DNA of 64,000 nt from Kribbella solani (GCF_014205295.1 NZ_JACHNF010000001.1:5456001-5520000), one strand, 5' to 3'. Numbered from the stretch's first letter, positions 39,350 to 49,601 are shown. Program-made: numbers and translations. Notes: generated from the letters alone by a model not told the origin.

Positions 39350-40942
39350 ATGAACCACCATCCACCCAGTCAGGTCGGCCGTGTGCTCACGGTCGTACTG
39401 GGTGCGTTGCCGTTCACCGTGGTCACGCTGCTGGTCTTCGGGCACTGGCCACCGCTGGCTCGCTGGGACCAGTCGGTCGCGGCCAAGTCCGGCGCCTACG
39501 GGGCCACCCACGAGGCCTCCGTCGACTTCTGGCAGATCGTTGGCGTGGTCGCCCAGCCGTGGACGACACGGGCCGTGATCCTCGTCGTCGCCGCGTACCT
39601 CTGGCACCGCCGCGCCCGGCTGCTGACGATCTGGCTGCTCACCTCGGCGGTGGCCGAGCTGGCCCTGGTCCAGGCCGTCAAGGCGATCTTCGAGCGCGAC
39701 CGCCCGGTGCAGATGCTGGTCGAGACCACTGGCTACTCGTACGTCTCCGGGCACGCGACCGCCGCCTTCGTCCTGGCCGGCGCGCTCGGCGTCGTCCTGC
39801 CGTCCGTCCGGGGCTGGCGCCGGCGGTTCCGGCTGCTCGTACTGCTGCCGGTGATCGCGGTGGTGTGGATCGCCTCCGCCGACCGGATCGCGCTGAACGT
39901 GCATTACGTGTCCGACGTACTCGGTGGCTGGGCGCTCGGGCTGGCGATCCTGACCGCGACCTCGATCAGCTTCGGGCTGCGCCCCGGCCTGCGGCGCCGC
40001 CGTCGGCGTACGCCCTCCGACGGGGAAGGGACGACCGCGCCGCCACGCGCCGCGGTGATCGTGAACCCGATCAAGGTCGGCGACGGGGTCGCGTTCCGGC
40101 GGAAGGTGACCCGGGCGCTCGCCGTCCGCGGGTACGAGGAACCGCTCTGGCTGGAGACCCGGGTCGACGACGCCGGCCAGGCGATGGCGAAACAGGCGAT
40201 CGAGCACGAGTCGGACCTGGTCCTGGTCGCGGGCGGCGACGGCACCGTCCGGGTCGTCTGCGCGACGCTCGCGCACACCGGCATCCCGGTCGGCGTGATC
40301 CCCGCCGGCACCGGCAACCTGCTGGCCCGGAACCTGCACATCCCGCTCGACCTGGACGACGCGCTGGAGCGAATCCTGGAGGGCCGCGACCGGCGCATCG
40401 ACCTGGTCCGGGTCCACGGTGACGAGCTCGACACCGACCGCTTCGCCGTGATGGCCGGCCTAGGCCTCGACGCCGCGATCATCTCGGACGCCCCACCACA
40501 TCTGAAGAAGCAGATCGGCTGGACCGCGTACCTGGTGTCGGCCGCGAAGAACGTCAACCACCCGTCCGTACGCGTCACCATCACCCTGGACGACGCCGAA
40601 CCGATCGAACGCCGCGTCCGAACAGTCGTCGTCGGCAACGTCGGCATGCTGCAGGCCAACATCCCCCTCCTCCCCGACGCCCGCCCCGACGACGGCCTCC
40701 TCGACGTGGTCGTGATCGCCCCCCGCCGCGTCACCCAGTGGCCCATCGTCCTCTGGCGCCTGATGACCCGCACCAACCGCAGCGACATGTACCTGGAACG
40801 CTTCACCGGCCACAAGGTCGAAATCCACGCCGCCGTGGACGTCCAACGCCAACTCGACGGCGACCCCATCGGCCCGGGGCGTTACCTCGCCACGGAAATC
40901 GAACCGGGGGCGTTGACGGCACGGGTGCCGAAGCGGCGGTGA
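39350..40942 (+). CDS. PAP2 phosphatase-diacylglycerol kinase fusion
   Basis: The product has 530 residues. The N-terminal half is a PAP2 lipid phosphatase with five or six membrane helices and motifs [10 protein letters not shown] (K-x6-R-P), [10 protein letters not shown] (PSGH-like) and HYVSDVLGG. After a basic linker a DAGK catalytic domain starts ([59 protein letters not shown]). The protein could dephosphorylate and rephosphorylate lipids, recycling polyprenol or diacylglycerol. Start 39350 is a compromise; GTG 39311 is also possible, and upstream extension would run into serS antisense. Confidence 0.9.
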   Translation: MNHHPPSQVGRVLTVVLGALPFTVVTLLVFGHWPPLARWDQSVAAKSGAYGATHEASVDFWQIVGVVAQPWTTRAVILVVAAYLWHRRARLLTIWLLTSAVAELALVQAVKAIFERDRPVQMLVETTGYSYVSGHATAAFVLAGALGVVLPSVRGWRRRFRLLVLLPVIAVVWIASADRIALNVHYVSDVLGGWALGLAILTATSISFGLRPGLRRRRRRTPSDGEGTTAPPRAAVIVNPIKVGDGVAFRRKVTRALAVRGYEEPLWLETRVDDAGQAMAKQAIEHESDLVLVAGGDGTVRVVCATLAHTGIPVGVIPAGTGNLLARNLHIPLDLDDALERILEGRDRRIDLVRVHGDELDTDRFAVMAGLGLDAAIISDAPPHLKKQIGWTAYLVSAAKNVNHPSVRVTITLDDAEPIERRVRTVVVGNVGMLQANIPLLPDARPDDGLLDVVVIAPRRVTQWPIVLWRLMTRTNRSDMYLERFTGHKVEIHAAVDVQRQLDGDPIGPGRYLATEIEPGALTARVPKRR

Positions 40943-41236
40943 ATCCGGAGGGCGTGTGTTGCCCGGGGTGACGCGAACACCACCTCCGGCTGGCCCGCCT
41001 CGCGCCGACTGTCAGAGGGTCGGTCCGGTGGGTGCTGGGATCGGTTCGATGGTTGCTGCCGGTTCGTCCGGTTTGCTTGCAGTTCACGGTGGCCGAGGGC
41101 TGACCAGTGCGACCGCTTGGCCGTCGTGCGCGGCGATAGCCGCAGGAACCGGCGGGAGCCGGGTGGGAAGTGCCGGCGCTGAGCCGGGGGTGGGTGGGTA
41201 GCGCGCGGAGCACGCGGGGGTGTACGCGTCTGTGGT
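40943..41236. other. 294-bp convergent gap, no gene seen
   Basis: It lies between the PAP2-DAGK stop and the DUF4446 stop. Frames here lack recognisable protein sequence. GC-rich short repeats (GGGTGGG, CCGGCGGGAGCCGG) are present but no clear terminator. Confidence 0.4.
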
Positions 41237-41710
41237 TCAGTCGGTGGTTGGCTGGAGGGATTGGAGGGCTTGTTGTTCTTCGGGGGAGAGTTTGGAGTCG
41301 CTGGTGTAGGTCTTGATTTCCTTGGCGTACGTGCGGGCGTCGGCTCGGCTGTTGATCGAGGTGAGGACGACGCCGTTGCCGTTGTCGTCGAGGAGGGCCA
41401 TCGACCAGGAGAGTTTTCCGCCGGTGTCGCCGAAGGCGTCGTAGCGGACGACGGCGAGGTGCTGGAGGGCTAGTTTGAGGTCGGCGCGGGTGCTGGTCAG
41501 GTCCTTGGTGAGTTTGCGGAGCTCGGACTTGACGGTGCCGGGTTTGGGTTCGGGGTGGGTCTCCGGTTCCGGTTCCGGGGTGGGGGCCGGAGCGGCGGGA
41601 CGGGCCGGCGGGGCGGTTCGGGCGCGGAGGGCCTGGATCGCGAACACCAGGGCGAGCACCGCCACGAACAGAGCAGCGACTGCGAAAGCACCGGCCAACG
41701 ACGAAGACAC
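41237..41710 (-). CDS. DUF4446 membrane-anchored protein
   Basis: The product has 157 residues. An N-terminal membrane helix (VAALFVAVLALVFAIQAL), a Pro/Glu-rich linker and the conserved ALQHLAVVRYDAFGDTGGKLSWSMALLDDNGNGVVLTSI core define DUF4446. The start is GTG 41710 without a ribosome site. Function is unknown; related proteins are anchored to the cytoplasmic membrane face. Confidence 0.85.
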   Translation of the reverse strand: MSSSLAGAFAVAALFVAVLALVFAIQALRARTAPPARPAAPAPTPEPEPETHPEPKPGTVKSELRKLTKDLTSTRADLKLALQHLAVVRYDAFGDTGGKLSWSMALLDDNGNGVVLTSINSRADARTYAKEIKTYTSDSKLSPEEQQALQSLQPTTD

Positions 41711-41821
41711 GCACGAGAGCCTAAGGCATGGGGTGTACTGCCTGAGTGTTCAGGTGATCGCACAGTGTGCATGTCCCGGACGGATGCGGTACGACGAGCC
41801 TCGGCAACGTAGATTCGCGGC

Positions 41822-42538
41822 GTGACACATTTGCCTGATCAGGGCCCACAACCCGGCGTCCACGACCTCGGGTACGCGCGGCTCGACACCGACCGGCTGG
41901 AGCGGACCGGCGACGCGGAGGTCGTCTACGGAGCGGGTAAGACACCGTCTCAGGTAGTGGAGCTGCTGCGTACACTGCACGCGACCCACCCGGGGCACGC
42001 CGTACTCGCGACCCGGCTCAGCGTCGAGGCGCAGGACGCGGTGCGTGCCGCGCTGCCGGACGCTGTCGTCGACCCGGTCGGGCGTACGGCCGTACTCGGG
42101 AAGCCGCCCGCGCTGCACGGGACCGTCGCCGTGGTGGCGGCGGGTACGTCGGATGCGCCGGTCGCGGCGGAGGCGGCGACGACCGCGCGGGTGTTCGGCG
42201 CGGGGGTGGAGCTGATCACGGATGTCGGGGTCGCGGGGCTGCACCGGATCCTCGGCGTACGCGAGCGGCTGGACGCGGCGGACTGCCTGATCGTGGTCGC
42301 CGGGATGGAAGGCGCGCTGCCGAGCGTGGTCGGTGGACTGGTCGGTGTACCGCTGGTGGCGGTACCGACGTCGGTCGGGTATGGGGCGTCGTTCGGCGGG
42401 CTGGCGGCGCTGCTCGGGATGCTGAACTCGTGTGCGCCGGGGGTGTCGGTGGTGAACATCGACAATGGTTTCGGGGCCGGGGTGTTCGCGGCCCGGGTCG
42501 CGCGGCAGTCGGTGCCGCGGGCGACGAAGGAGGCCTGA
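41822..42538 (+). CDS. larB: nickel-pincer cofactor biosynthesis protein LarB
   Basis: The product has 238 residues. LarB carboxylates the pyridinium ring of nicotinic acid adenine dinucleotide, the first step of the nickel-pincer cofactor of lactate racemase. The PurE-like core is visible: VAVVAAGTSDAPVAAEAATTARVFG, LIVVAGMEGALPSVVGGLVGVPLVAVPTSVGYGASFGGLAALLGML. Start is GTG 41822. Its stop shares one base with larC. Confidence 0.93.
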   Translation: MTHLPDQGPQPGVHDLGYARLDTDRLERTGDAEVVYGAGKTPSQVVELLRTLHATHPGHAVLATRLSVEAQDAVRAALPDAVVDPVGRTAVLGKPPALHGTVAVVAAGTSDAPVAAEAATTARVFGAGVELITDVGVAGLHRILGVRERLDAADCLIVVAGMEGALPSVVGGLVGVPLVAVPTSVGYGASFGGLAALLGMLNSCAPGVSVVNIDNGFGAGVFAARVARQSVPRATKEA

Positions 42539-43899
42539 TGCGGATCGCTTGGCTGGACTGTTCGGCTGGGGCTTCCGGGGACATGCTGCTCGGGGCGTTG
42601 CTGTCGGCGGGGGCCGATCTCGAGTACGTGAATGCCGCGGTCGCGGCCGTCGATCCGTCGTTGTCGGTGACGGTCACCACGACCTCCCGCCACCAGATCG
42701 CCGCCACAAAAGCAACGGTCGAGGTGCACGGCACCCCACACCCGGAAAACGTCCCGGACACCGGGCACGGACAGGGTGGTGCTGCAGGCGGGGACGCCGG
42801 GCACGGGCAGGGCGGTGGTGCAGGCGAGGGCGCTGGGCACGAGCACGATGCAGGCGCCGGGCACGGTCATGGGCACGGTCATGGGCACGGGCACGGTGAC
42901 GGCGCTGGGCATGGGCATGGGCATGGGCCGACTCGGCCGTGGGTTGAGGTGCGGCGGTTGCTGGAGGAGGCTCGGTTGGATGATGCGGTCCGGGTCAGGG
43001 CGCTGGATACCTTCGGGCGGCTGGCTCGGGCCGAGGCCTCGGCGCATGGGGTGGAGCCGGACACGGTGCACTTTCATGAGGTGGGGGCGCTGGATGCGAT
43101 CGCGGACATCGTCGGCGTCGCGGCGGCGGCCGTCAGTCTCGGACTGGAGCGGGTCGTCGTGTCCACCATCGCCCTCGGCGGCGGCACCCAGGTGCGCGGC
43201 CAGCACGGCGGCATCCCGATCCCCGGCCCGGCCGTACTGCACCTGGTGGCCGAGGCCGAAGCGCCGGTCATCGGCGGCACCGCGCCGTACGAGATGACGA
43301 CGCCGACCGGCGCCGCTCTGCTCGCGACGTTGGCGGACGAGTACGGGATGATGCCGCCGATGCGCGTCACCCGAACCGGCGTCGGCGCGGGCGGCCGGGA
43401 CCCGGTCGAGGTACCGAACCTGCTCCGCGTGATCGTGGGCGAGACCACCGACCGCCCCGCGACCGAGCTGGTCTACGAGACGAATGTCGACGATCTCGAC
43501 CCGCGGTTGTGGCCGCCGGTGCTGTCGAAACTGCTCGCGGCCGGTGCCGCCGATGCCTGGCTGACGCCGATCCTGATGAAGAAGGGCCGGCCCGCGCATA
43601 CCCTTTCGGTGCTCGTCACCAGTACGAACGCGGCCGCCGTCCGGTGGGTGATCCTGACCGAGACCACCGCGATCGGCCTGCGCGAGTACCCGATCAGCAA
43701 GCATGCGGCGGATCGCGAGTTCAGTACCATCAAACTCGACGGTCAGACGATCAGCGTCAAGATCGCCCGGTACGACGGCCAGGTGGTGAACGTGCAGCCC
43801 GAGTACGACGACGTGGTCGCCGCGGCCACCGAGCTGGGCCAGCCGGTCAAGCTCGTCCTGGCCCGCGCGATCGCCGCCGCCGAATCCCACTGGAACTGA
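42538..43899 (+). CDS. larC: nickel insertase LarC (fused form)
   Basis: The product has 453 residues. LarC inserts nickel into the pincer cofactor by a CTP-dependent reaction. It begins RIAWLDCSAGASGDMLLGALL and contains VHFHEVGALDAIADIVG and ILMKKGRPAHTLSVL of the C-terminal metal region. In Lactobacillus the two parts are joined by a ribosomal frameshift; here one continuous frame encodes both. An inserted tract of about 45 residues (residues ~65-115) is full of GHGHGHG repeats, probably a nickel store. It is followed by convergent genes with 18 bp gap. No larA or larE is in the window. Confidence 0.95.
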   Translation: MRIAWLDCSAGASGDMLLGALLSAGADLEYVNAAVAAVDPSLSVTVTTTSRHQIAATKATVEVHGTPHPENVPDTGHGQGGAAGGDAGHGQGGGAGEGAGHEHDAGAGHGHGHGHGHGHGDGAGHGHGHGPTRPWVEVRRLLEEARLDDAVRVRALDTFGRLARAEASAHGVEPDTVHFHEVGALDAIADIVGVAAAAVSLGLERVVVSTIALGGGTQVRGQHGGIPIPGPAVLHLVAEAEAPVIGGTAPYEMTTPTGAALLATLADEYGMMPPMRVTRTGVGAGGRDPVEVPNLLRVIVGETTDRPATELVYETNVDDLDPRLWPPVLSKLLAAGAADAWLTPILMKKGRPAHTLSVLVTSTNAAAVRWVILTETTAIGLREYPISKHAADREFSTIKLDGQTISVKIARYDGQVVNVQPEYDDVVAAATELGQPVKLVLARAIAAAESHWN

Positions 43900-43917
43900 C
43901 CGGCTCGGCCGCCGGGG

Positions 43918-45465
43918 TCAGTGCACCTCGGCGGCCTGCTGGGGTGCTGCTTTCGGCTTCCGGCGCGGCCAGTCGTACGGCCACCACTGCGCGCCCTGCC
44001 GCCGGGCCCAGATGATCAGCCCGATCAGCACCGCCAGCTCGACTGCCGGGGTGAGCGTGTCCCGCAGCCGGGCGCTGAAGAACTCCAGCGAGTCCGACAG
44101 ACTGGCCGCGACCTGCCGTGCGTTCGGATCCCGGCCGGGTACGTAAGCGATCGCCAGCATGGTCGTACGGATCACCATCAGCGTGTCGATCTTGGACGCG
44201 GCCACGCCCGCGAGCGCGGCCCAGGCGATCACGTCGTACCAGGGCAGCGAGTACATCGCGGTCAGCACCCACGGGATGGCGTAGATCGCGGTGTACCGGA
44301 GCGCGGCCGGGGCCGGGTCGTCCGGGTGGGTCTGCGGGATGAGCGACTTCGGGAACACCTGGGACAGCAGGATCGCGACCACGACCAGCCCGACCCAGGC
44401 GAGGATCGCGAGCACGGTCCGGACCAGGCCGTTGGGCAGGAAGAGCGTGAAGAAGCTCAGCAGCACCTTGTGCGGCGTGCCGGTGGAGATGAACGACGTC
44501 TGCGACCGCGCCTGCTGGAACGCCTGCAGGCCGACGATCGCGTACAGCCCGCCCATCGCGATCGCTCCGCCGCCACAGAAGAAGATCGCCTTCCGCCGGT
44601 CGGCGCGCAGCGACCACAGCATCGCGACACCGACCAGACCGATGGACAGTTTGGTACAGCCCGCGACGCCGAGCATCAGACCGGCCAGGAAAACATGCCG
44701 CCGGAGCAGCACCAGCGCGATCACCGCGAACATCACCGCGATCGCGTCGTTGTGCGCGCCCGCGAGCACCGCCCAGAGCAACAGCGGGTTCGCCAGGCTG
44801 AGCATGATCACGCGCCGGCGGGCCGGCAGGTTCTTGCCGACCAGCTTCATCAGCACGAGCCCGGTGACGACCAGGCTGATCCCGACGGACAGTTGCAGCA
44901 TCCACACGGTGAGCTGCGAGGAGTCGCCGCCGATCTTCGACGCCAGCCACTGAATCCACGTGGCGATCGGACCGTACACACTGCGCGCGCCCTGCCACGG
45001 CCGCTCGGTCGCGGCGATCACCGGGTCGTACCCGAGCCGGATCGTGTCCGCCGGCGACGCCGTGTACGGGTCGCCGCCGAGCGCCATGATCCGCCCGTAC
45101 GCCGCGTAGATCAGGACGTCGCCGGAGGCCATTGGCGGGACCAACGTGATGGCCGCGGTCGTACCGATGCCCAGGGCAATCAATCGGTTGACGCGCGGTG
45201 CCCAGCCGTGGCGAAGTGCCTTCGTGGCCAGGTACACGCCGTAGCCACCGAGCAGGATGGCGACGTAGATCAGCACCGACACGAGCCAGTCGTTCGGCTT
45301 CGTGTCGAACCAGTACGACGGCAGCCACGAGTGCCGGTTGGTCAAGGTCAGCACGACCACCGACGGACCGAGCAGACCGACCGCGACGATCAGCGCCGTA
45401 CATGCGAGGTAGAGAGCGACTGCCCGGCGACCGTACTTCTTTCCGAGCTCCAGGTCGGTGTTCAT
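43918..45465 (-). CDS. GT-C type membrane glycosyltransferase (MptB-like)
   Basis: The product has 515 residues with about 12 hydrophobic helices. The motif SGDVLIYAAYGRIMALGGDPYTASP is typical of polyprenol-phosphate-mannose dependent transferases (MptA/MptB/GT87-like), the conserved acidic residue of the first loop being Asp. The C-terminus is basic and cytoplasmic. It overlaps the GT2 gene start region by ATGA. The two enzymes may supply and use a polyprenol-linked sugar for cell-envelope glycans. Acceptor unknown. Confidence 0.82.
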   Translation of the reverse strand: MNTDLELGKKYGRRAVALYLACTALIVAVGLLGPSVVVLTLTNRHSWLPSYWFDTKPNDWLVSVLIYVAILLGGYGVYLATKALRHGWAPRVNRLIALGIGTTAAITLVPPMASGDVLIYAAYGRIMALGGDPYTASPADTIRLGYDPVIAATERPWQGARSVYGPIATWIQWLASKIGGDSSQLTVWMLQLSVGISLVVTGLVLMKLVGKNLPARRRVIMLSLANPLLLWAVLAGAHNDAIAVMFAVIALVLLRRHVFLAGLMLGVAGCTKLSIGLVGVAMLWSLRADRRKAIFFCGGGAIAMGGLYAIVGLQAFQQARSQTSFISTGTPHKVLLSFFTLFLPNGLVRTVLAILAWVGLVVVAILLSQVFPKSLIPQTHPDDPAPAALRYTAIYAIPWVLTAMYSLPWYDVIAWAALAGVAASKIDTLMVIRTTMLAIAYVPGRDPNARQVAASLSDSLEFFSARLRDTLTPAVELAVLIGLIIWARRQGAQWWPYDWPRRKPKAAPQQAAEVH

Positions 45466-46253
45466 TGCGTGGACTTCCGCGGGAACAGGCTGCGCAACGA
45501 CGGTCCACCGCCGTCCGCGGGCAGCGCGCTGCGGGCGGCGAGCGCGCGGCGGACGTGCCGGTACTGCTTCGCGCGGTGCAGCTGGCCGCGCAGGTCGGTC
45601 CCGGTGGCCCGGTGCCGGACGTCGATCGGCACCTCGAGGATGCGGAAGCCCTTCCGGCCGAGGTCGATCGTCAGCGCGGTCTCCACCCCGAACCCGAACG
45701 CGAGCGGCACGGCGGAGTCGAACGCGGCCCGGGTCAGGCAGCGCTGACCGGACAACGGCTGCTCCGGCGCCCAGCCGATGGCCTCTTGAATCCCGGACCG
45801 GGACAGCCGGACCACGAACCCGTGCCCGCCGGCCTTCGATCCGTCCGCGCGGACCTGGGCCGGCAGCGTACCGATGGTCATGTCCGCGCGGCCGGTCTGC
45901 ACCGGCTCGATCAGTGGACCGGCGGCGGCCGCGGTGTCGGTCAGGTCGGCGTCCAGGAACAGCAGGTGCCGCGGGCGGGCACCGTCCCGCTCGGCGACGG
46001 CGGCGGCGCCGGACTCCATCGCCGCGGCCTTCCCACGGTTCCGCTCGTGCCGGACGACGACGGCACCGACTCCCTCGGCCACCTCGGCCGTACGGTCCGT
46101 GGAGCCGTCGTCGACGACCACGACCAGGTCCACGCCGATGATCTTGTGCACCGCGTCGACGGTCGTCGCGATCCGGTCCGCCTCGTCCTTCGCCGGGATC
46201 ACGCAGGCGACAGCACGCTCGAACGGTTCGGGGGAGACGTCTTCACCGGGCAC
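45462..46253 (-). CDS. GT2-family glycosyltransferase
   Basis: The product has 263 residues. ACVIPAKDEADRIATTVDAV, VVVVDDGSTDRTAEVAEGVGA (nucleotide site), LLFLDADLTDT (DxD) and GQRCLTRAAFDS (acceptor loop) are GT-A fold signatures of dolichol-phosphate-mannose or glucosyl-3-phosphoglycerate synthase type. GTG 46253 is a probable start. Its stop overlaps the MptB-like gene start, suggesting a two-enzyme glycosylation unit. Confidence 0.88.
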   Translation of the reverse strand: MPGEDVSPEPFERAVACVIPAKDEADRIATTVDAVHKIIGVDLVVVVDDGSTDRTAEVAEGVGAVVVRHERNRGKAAAMESGAAAVAERDGARPRHLLFLDADLTDTAAAAGPLIEPVQTGRADMTIGTLPAQVRADGSKAGGHGFVVRLSRSGIQEAIGWAPEQPLSGQRCLTRAAFDSAVPLAFGFGVETALTIDLGRKGFRILEVPIDVRHRATGTDLRGQLHRAKQYRHVRRALAARSALPADGGGPSLRSLFPRKSTQ

Positions 46254-46445
46254 AGCACCGCAGCCTAGTTCCTCCGCGGCCGATCGACCTCGTCAGCGGT
46301 CACCAGCGGGGAATCTTCATTCTTTCGAACGATCGTCGAATCAGCCGTCGGGTGAGCGGATATCAGCCAGGTGGCAGATGTTCCGCCGGGCCGGCGGCGG
46401 CAGGATTTCTGGTATCGAACAAACCGAACCGAAAGAGGTACCGAC

Positions 46446-47036
46446 ATGACCCGCACCGTGACCGCCAACATCTCGCTCTCGCTCGACGGCCGGGTGAGCG
46501 GCGCCGACGGTGAGTACGACATGAGCTGGATCGTTCCGCACGCGATCACCGAGGGCGCCCGCGACCACATGATCCGGGTGACCGAGCCGGCCACCACCGC
46601 GCTGCTCGGGCGGAAGAACTACCAGGGCTTCGGCGGCTTCTGGCCGGCCGTCGCCGACGACGAGACCGCGGCGCCGCAGGACCGGGCGTTCTCCCGCTGG
46701 CTGAACGCGACCGAGAAGGTGGTGTTCTCCTCGACGCTGACCGAGGCGCCGTGGCAGAACTCGCGGATCGCCGACGGCGAGCCGGCCGACGTGGTGAAGC
46801 AGCTCCGGGCCCAGCCCGGCGGCGACATCATCGTGCTGGCCAGCTCGAGCGTGATCCGGGCGCTGCTGGCCGCCGACGAGGTGGACCGGCTGAGCATCAC
46901 GCTCGACCCCGAGCTGGTCGGGGGCGGCGCGCGGCTGTTCGAGGACGGGCTGCCGGCCACGTCCTGGAAGCTGACCGCCTCGACGCCGACCGAGTCCGGC
47001 GCGCTCTGCCTGCTGTACGACCGGGTCCGCTCCTGA
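46446..47036 (+). CDS. DHFR-like/RibD_C reductase
   Basis: The product has 196 residues. TRTVTANISLSLDGRVSGADG, LGRKNYQGFGGFWPAVA, DIIVLASSSVIRALLAADEVDRLSITLDPELVGGGARLF follow the DHFR-like fold with an NADPH segment. AGAGG lies before ATG 46446. It is the second such gene in the window and not a near-identical copy of the first. The substrate is unknown. Confidence 0.88.
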   Translation: MTRTVTANISLSLDGRVSGADGEYDMSWIVPHAITEGARDHMIRVTEPATTALLGRKNYQGFGGFWPAVADDETAAPQDRAFSRWLNATEKVVFSSTLTEAPWQNSRIADGEPADVVKQLRAQPGGDIIVLASSSVIRALLAADEVDRLSITLDPELVGGGARLFEDGLPATSWKLTASTPTESGALCLLYDRVRS

Positions 47037-47126
47037 TTGGCCTTCCGAGGGATATTGTCGGACAATCAGACAGATCGAGCTGGCTGTCGTAGCGTGGTGA
47101 GCAGAACCCGAGCGGAGGGCGGACGG

Positions 47127-48341
47127 ATGACCGAGACGCGGCAGGACGGCCGGGCGTACGGCGTCGACAGCGAGGTCGGCCCGCTGCGGACAGTGATGCT
47201 GCACCGCCCCGGCAACGAGCTCCGCCGGCTCACCCCGCGGAACAACGACAAACTGCTCTTCGACGGCATCCCGTGGGTCGGCCGGGCGCAGGACGAGCAC
47301 GACGCGTTCGCCCAGGCGCTCCGGGACCGCGACGTCGAGGTGCTGTACCTCGGTGAGCTGCTGACCGAGGCGCTCGACGACCCGGCGGCCCGGGCGCAGG
47401 CGATCACGGGCGCGACCGAGGACCTGCGGCTCGGCGACACCCTGCGCGACTACCTCCGGGCCGCGCTCGGCGAGCTCGATCCGGCCCAGTTGGCCGAGAC
47501 GCTGATGGCCGGCATCCGGAACGACGAGGTACGCGCCGGTGGTCTGGTCACGTCCCTGCTGGCCCACGAGGACTTCCTGATCGACCCATTGCCGAACCTG
47601 CTCTTCACCCGCGACTCGAGCGTCTGGATTCGGGACTCGGTCGCGGTCACCTCACTGGCGATGCCGGCCCGGATGCGCGAGACGCAGCTGACCGAGGTGA
47701 TCTACACGTACCACCCGCGCTTCGCGGGCGTCGACAAGGTGTACGACCACCAGCTCGAGCACGTCGAGGGCGGTGACGTACTCGCGCTCGGACCGGGTGT
47801 ACTAGCGGTCGGCGTCGGCGAACGAACCACGCCGGCCGGCGTGGAGCGGCTGGCGCAGCGAGTGTTCGCGAAGGATCTTGCGCACACCGTGCTTGCCGTA
47901 CCGATCGCGCAGCAGCGGGCGACGATGCATCTCGACACCGTGTGCACGATGGTCGACACCGACGCCGTGCTGATGTACCCGAACATGGCCGAGCAGATGC
48001 GGGCGCTCGCGGTCACCACCGACGGTGACCAGCTGCATGTCGCCGAGCCGGAGCCGTTCCTGGTGGCGGCGGCGAAGGCGCTCGGCATCGACACGCTGCG
48101 CCGGATCGATACCGGTCTGGACCCGGTGACCGCCGAGCGGGAGCAGTGGGACGACGGGAACAACACGCTGGCGGTCGCACCCCGGGTCTGCATCGCGTAC
48201 GAGCGGACCGTCGAGACCAACGCCCGGCTCGAGGAGTCCGGTATCGAGGTGGTCCGGATCTCCGGCTCCGAGCTCGGCTCCGGCCGTGGTGGGCCGCGCT
48301 GTATGTCCTGTCCGGTGCTGCGCGCACCGACGGCTACGTGA
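47127..48341 (+). CDS. arcA: arginine deiminase
   Basis: The product has 404 residues. It converts arginine to citrulline and ammonia. GGAGGG precedes ATG 47127. The conserved landmarks are [56 protein letters not shown] (His and Asp) and the nucleophile Cys in [12 protein letters not shown] near the end. arcB and arcC are not adjacent, so it is probably a stand-alone arginine catabolic or pH-stress gene. It ends before a strong terminator. Confidence 0.95.
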   Translation: MTETRQDGRAYGVDSEVGPLRTVMLHRPGNELRRLTPRNNDKLLFDGIPWVGRAQDEHDAFAQALRDRDVEVLYLGELLTEALDDPAARAQAITGATEDLRLGDTLRDYLRAALGELDPAQLAETLMAGIRNDEVRAGGLVTSLLAHEDFLIDPLPNLLFTRDSSVWIRDSVAVTSLAMPARMRETQLTEVIYTYHPRFAGVDKVYDHQLEHVEGGDVLALGPGVLAVGVGERTTPAGVERLAQRVFAKDLAHTVLAVPIAQQRATMHLDTVCTMVDTDAVLMYPNMAEQMRALAVTTDGDQLHVAEPEPFLVAAAKALGIDTLRRIDTGLDPVTAEREQWDDGNNTLAVAPRVCIAYERTVETNARLEESGIEVVRISGSELGSGRGGPRCMSCPVLRAPTAT

Positions 48342-48462
48342 GCCCAGCGACACGCGGAGTGAAATCGGGGCTTGTGGCGAGCACCTAACCTGAGTACTCT
48401 CTTTGCCTAGGCCCAGGCCCTGTTGCTCCCCCGTCAGCAGGACTTGGGCCGTCCACGTATGA

Positions 48463-48493
48463 ACGCCCACCTCGGCACCGCCGAGGTGGGCGT
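48463..48493. terminator. bidirectional terminator between arcA and SEC-C gene
   Basis: ACGCCCACCTCGG pairs with CCGAGGTGGGCGT across a 5-base loop, 13 bp perfect, between two convergent genes. Confidence 0.8.
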
Positions 48494-48500
48494 CTTCATG

Positions 48501-49484
48501 TCAGCGGATGGTCAGCTGCCGGCTGGCGAGACCCGCCCGGGCGGCGCGCTCCTCGGTGGTCAGCGTGGCATCCGTGGCCAGCGCCTTGTCCAGCGCCGTG
48601 GCGAAGTCGGCGGCAGGCTTCTCCACATCGGCAGCCTCGGTGCCGGCGGGCAGCTCCCAGACCGGAGCAAGCACGCCGAGAGCGCGGAACGAGCCGATCA
48701 GGCGACTGCCGGCGATCAGCGCGGACGAGCCGGCCGCGTGCAGGCGGGCGAGCGCGTCGAGCAGCGTCTCCTCGGTGTGCGGCATGACCCAGCGCAGGTA
48801 GATCCGGTCACCGATCCGCGTCCAGTACGCAGCGTCGACCGACTCCAGCCGTACGGTCGGGGCCGCCGCCGCGTTGGCGCGCTCCAGCCCGGCCGCGACC
48901 TCACCGGTCGGGTCGTCGACGTTCTCGCCGACCCAGTAGTCGAAGCCCTCGTGCACCTTGACCTCGACCGGCTTGCCGGTGTCGATCAGGTCCTGCAGGC
49001 GCGGGCCGTCCTTCATCAGGTCGCCGACCTGGATCGGGTTGCCCGGCTCGGTCCGGAGCGCGGCCGTGATCGCGTGGCCGAGGTCCCGGCTCGGGTCGCC
49101 GGACGACGCGTGCGTCTGCATGCCGATCCAGATCGTCTCGTCGTCGCGGACCAGGCCGGGCATCGCCATCGGCAGCAGCGTGACCAGGTTGATCACCTTG
49201 CCGGCGCTGTCACCGACCTTGGCACCGGCGAGCTCGAGCTGAACGGTCCCGGACGGCACGATCTCGCGGAACGCGATCAGATCGCACTCCGCCGGCAGGC
49301 CCTCGAACGGCCGCATGACGAACGCGTCCGCCGCCTGTGCCCGCTCCTTGCCGTGGCACTGCTTGAACCGCTTGCCGGAGCCGCACGGGCAGGGTTCCCG
49401 CGGTCCGACGTCCACCAGGTCGGCCGGGTCGAGCGTGACGGTCGTCGTCGTGTTCTTCGCGCGCTGCCGCGACTTCTTTCCCAT
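48501..49484 (-). CDS. DUF5926/SEC-C metal-binding protein
   Basis: The product has 327 residues. The SEC-C zinc motif PCPCGSGKRFKQCHG is near the N-terminus (about residues 31-45). The long remainder with IPSGTVQLELAGAKVGDSAGK belongs to the actinobacterial DUF5926 type (recalled). ATG 49484 gives MGKKSRQRAKNTTTT, a basic start suggesting ribosome or RNA association. Function is unknown. Confidence 0.85.
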   Translation of the reverse strand: MGKKSRQRAKNTTTTVTLDPADLVDVGPREPCPCGSGKRFKQCHGKERAQAADAFVMRPFEGLPAECDLIAFREIVPSGTVQLELAGAKVGDSAGKVINLVTLLPMAMPGLVRDDETIWIGMQTHASSGDPSRDLGHAITAALRTEPGNPIQVGDLMKDGPRLQDLIDTGKPVEVKVHEGFDYWVGENVDDPTGEVAAGLERANAAAAPTVRLESVDAAYWTRIGDRIYLRWVMPHTEETLLDALARLHAAGSSALIAGSRLIGSFRALGVLAPVWELPAGTEAADVEKPAADFATALDKALATDATLTTEERAARAGLASRQLTIR

Positions 49485-49601
49485 AACCCCGCAGTCTTGC
49501 AGCCGAGTCCGCCCCAGAGCCAACCCACGGCCGCGCTGAGCCGCCCCGCGGCCGGTCAGAGCCGACCCACGGTCCCGGTCGGCGCGAGCTCGCGGACGGG
49601 G

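Noticed and set aside
42538-42960. Programmed frameshift in larC
   Set aside because: Both parts are in one continuous frame.
41950-43890. 646-residue frame antisense to larB-larC
   Set aside because: The opposite strand encodes clear LarB and LarC; the antisense frame is a GC-skew shadow.
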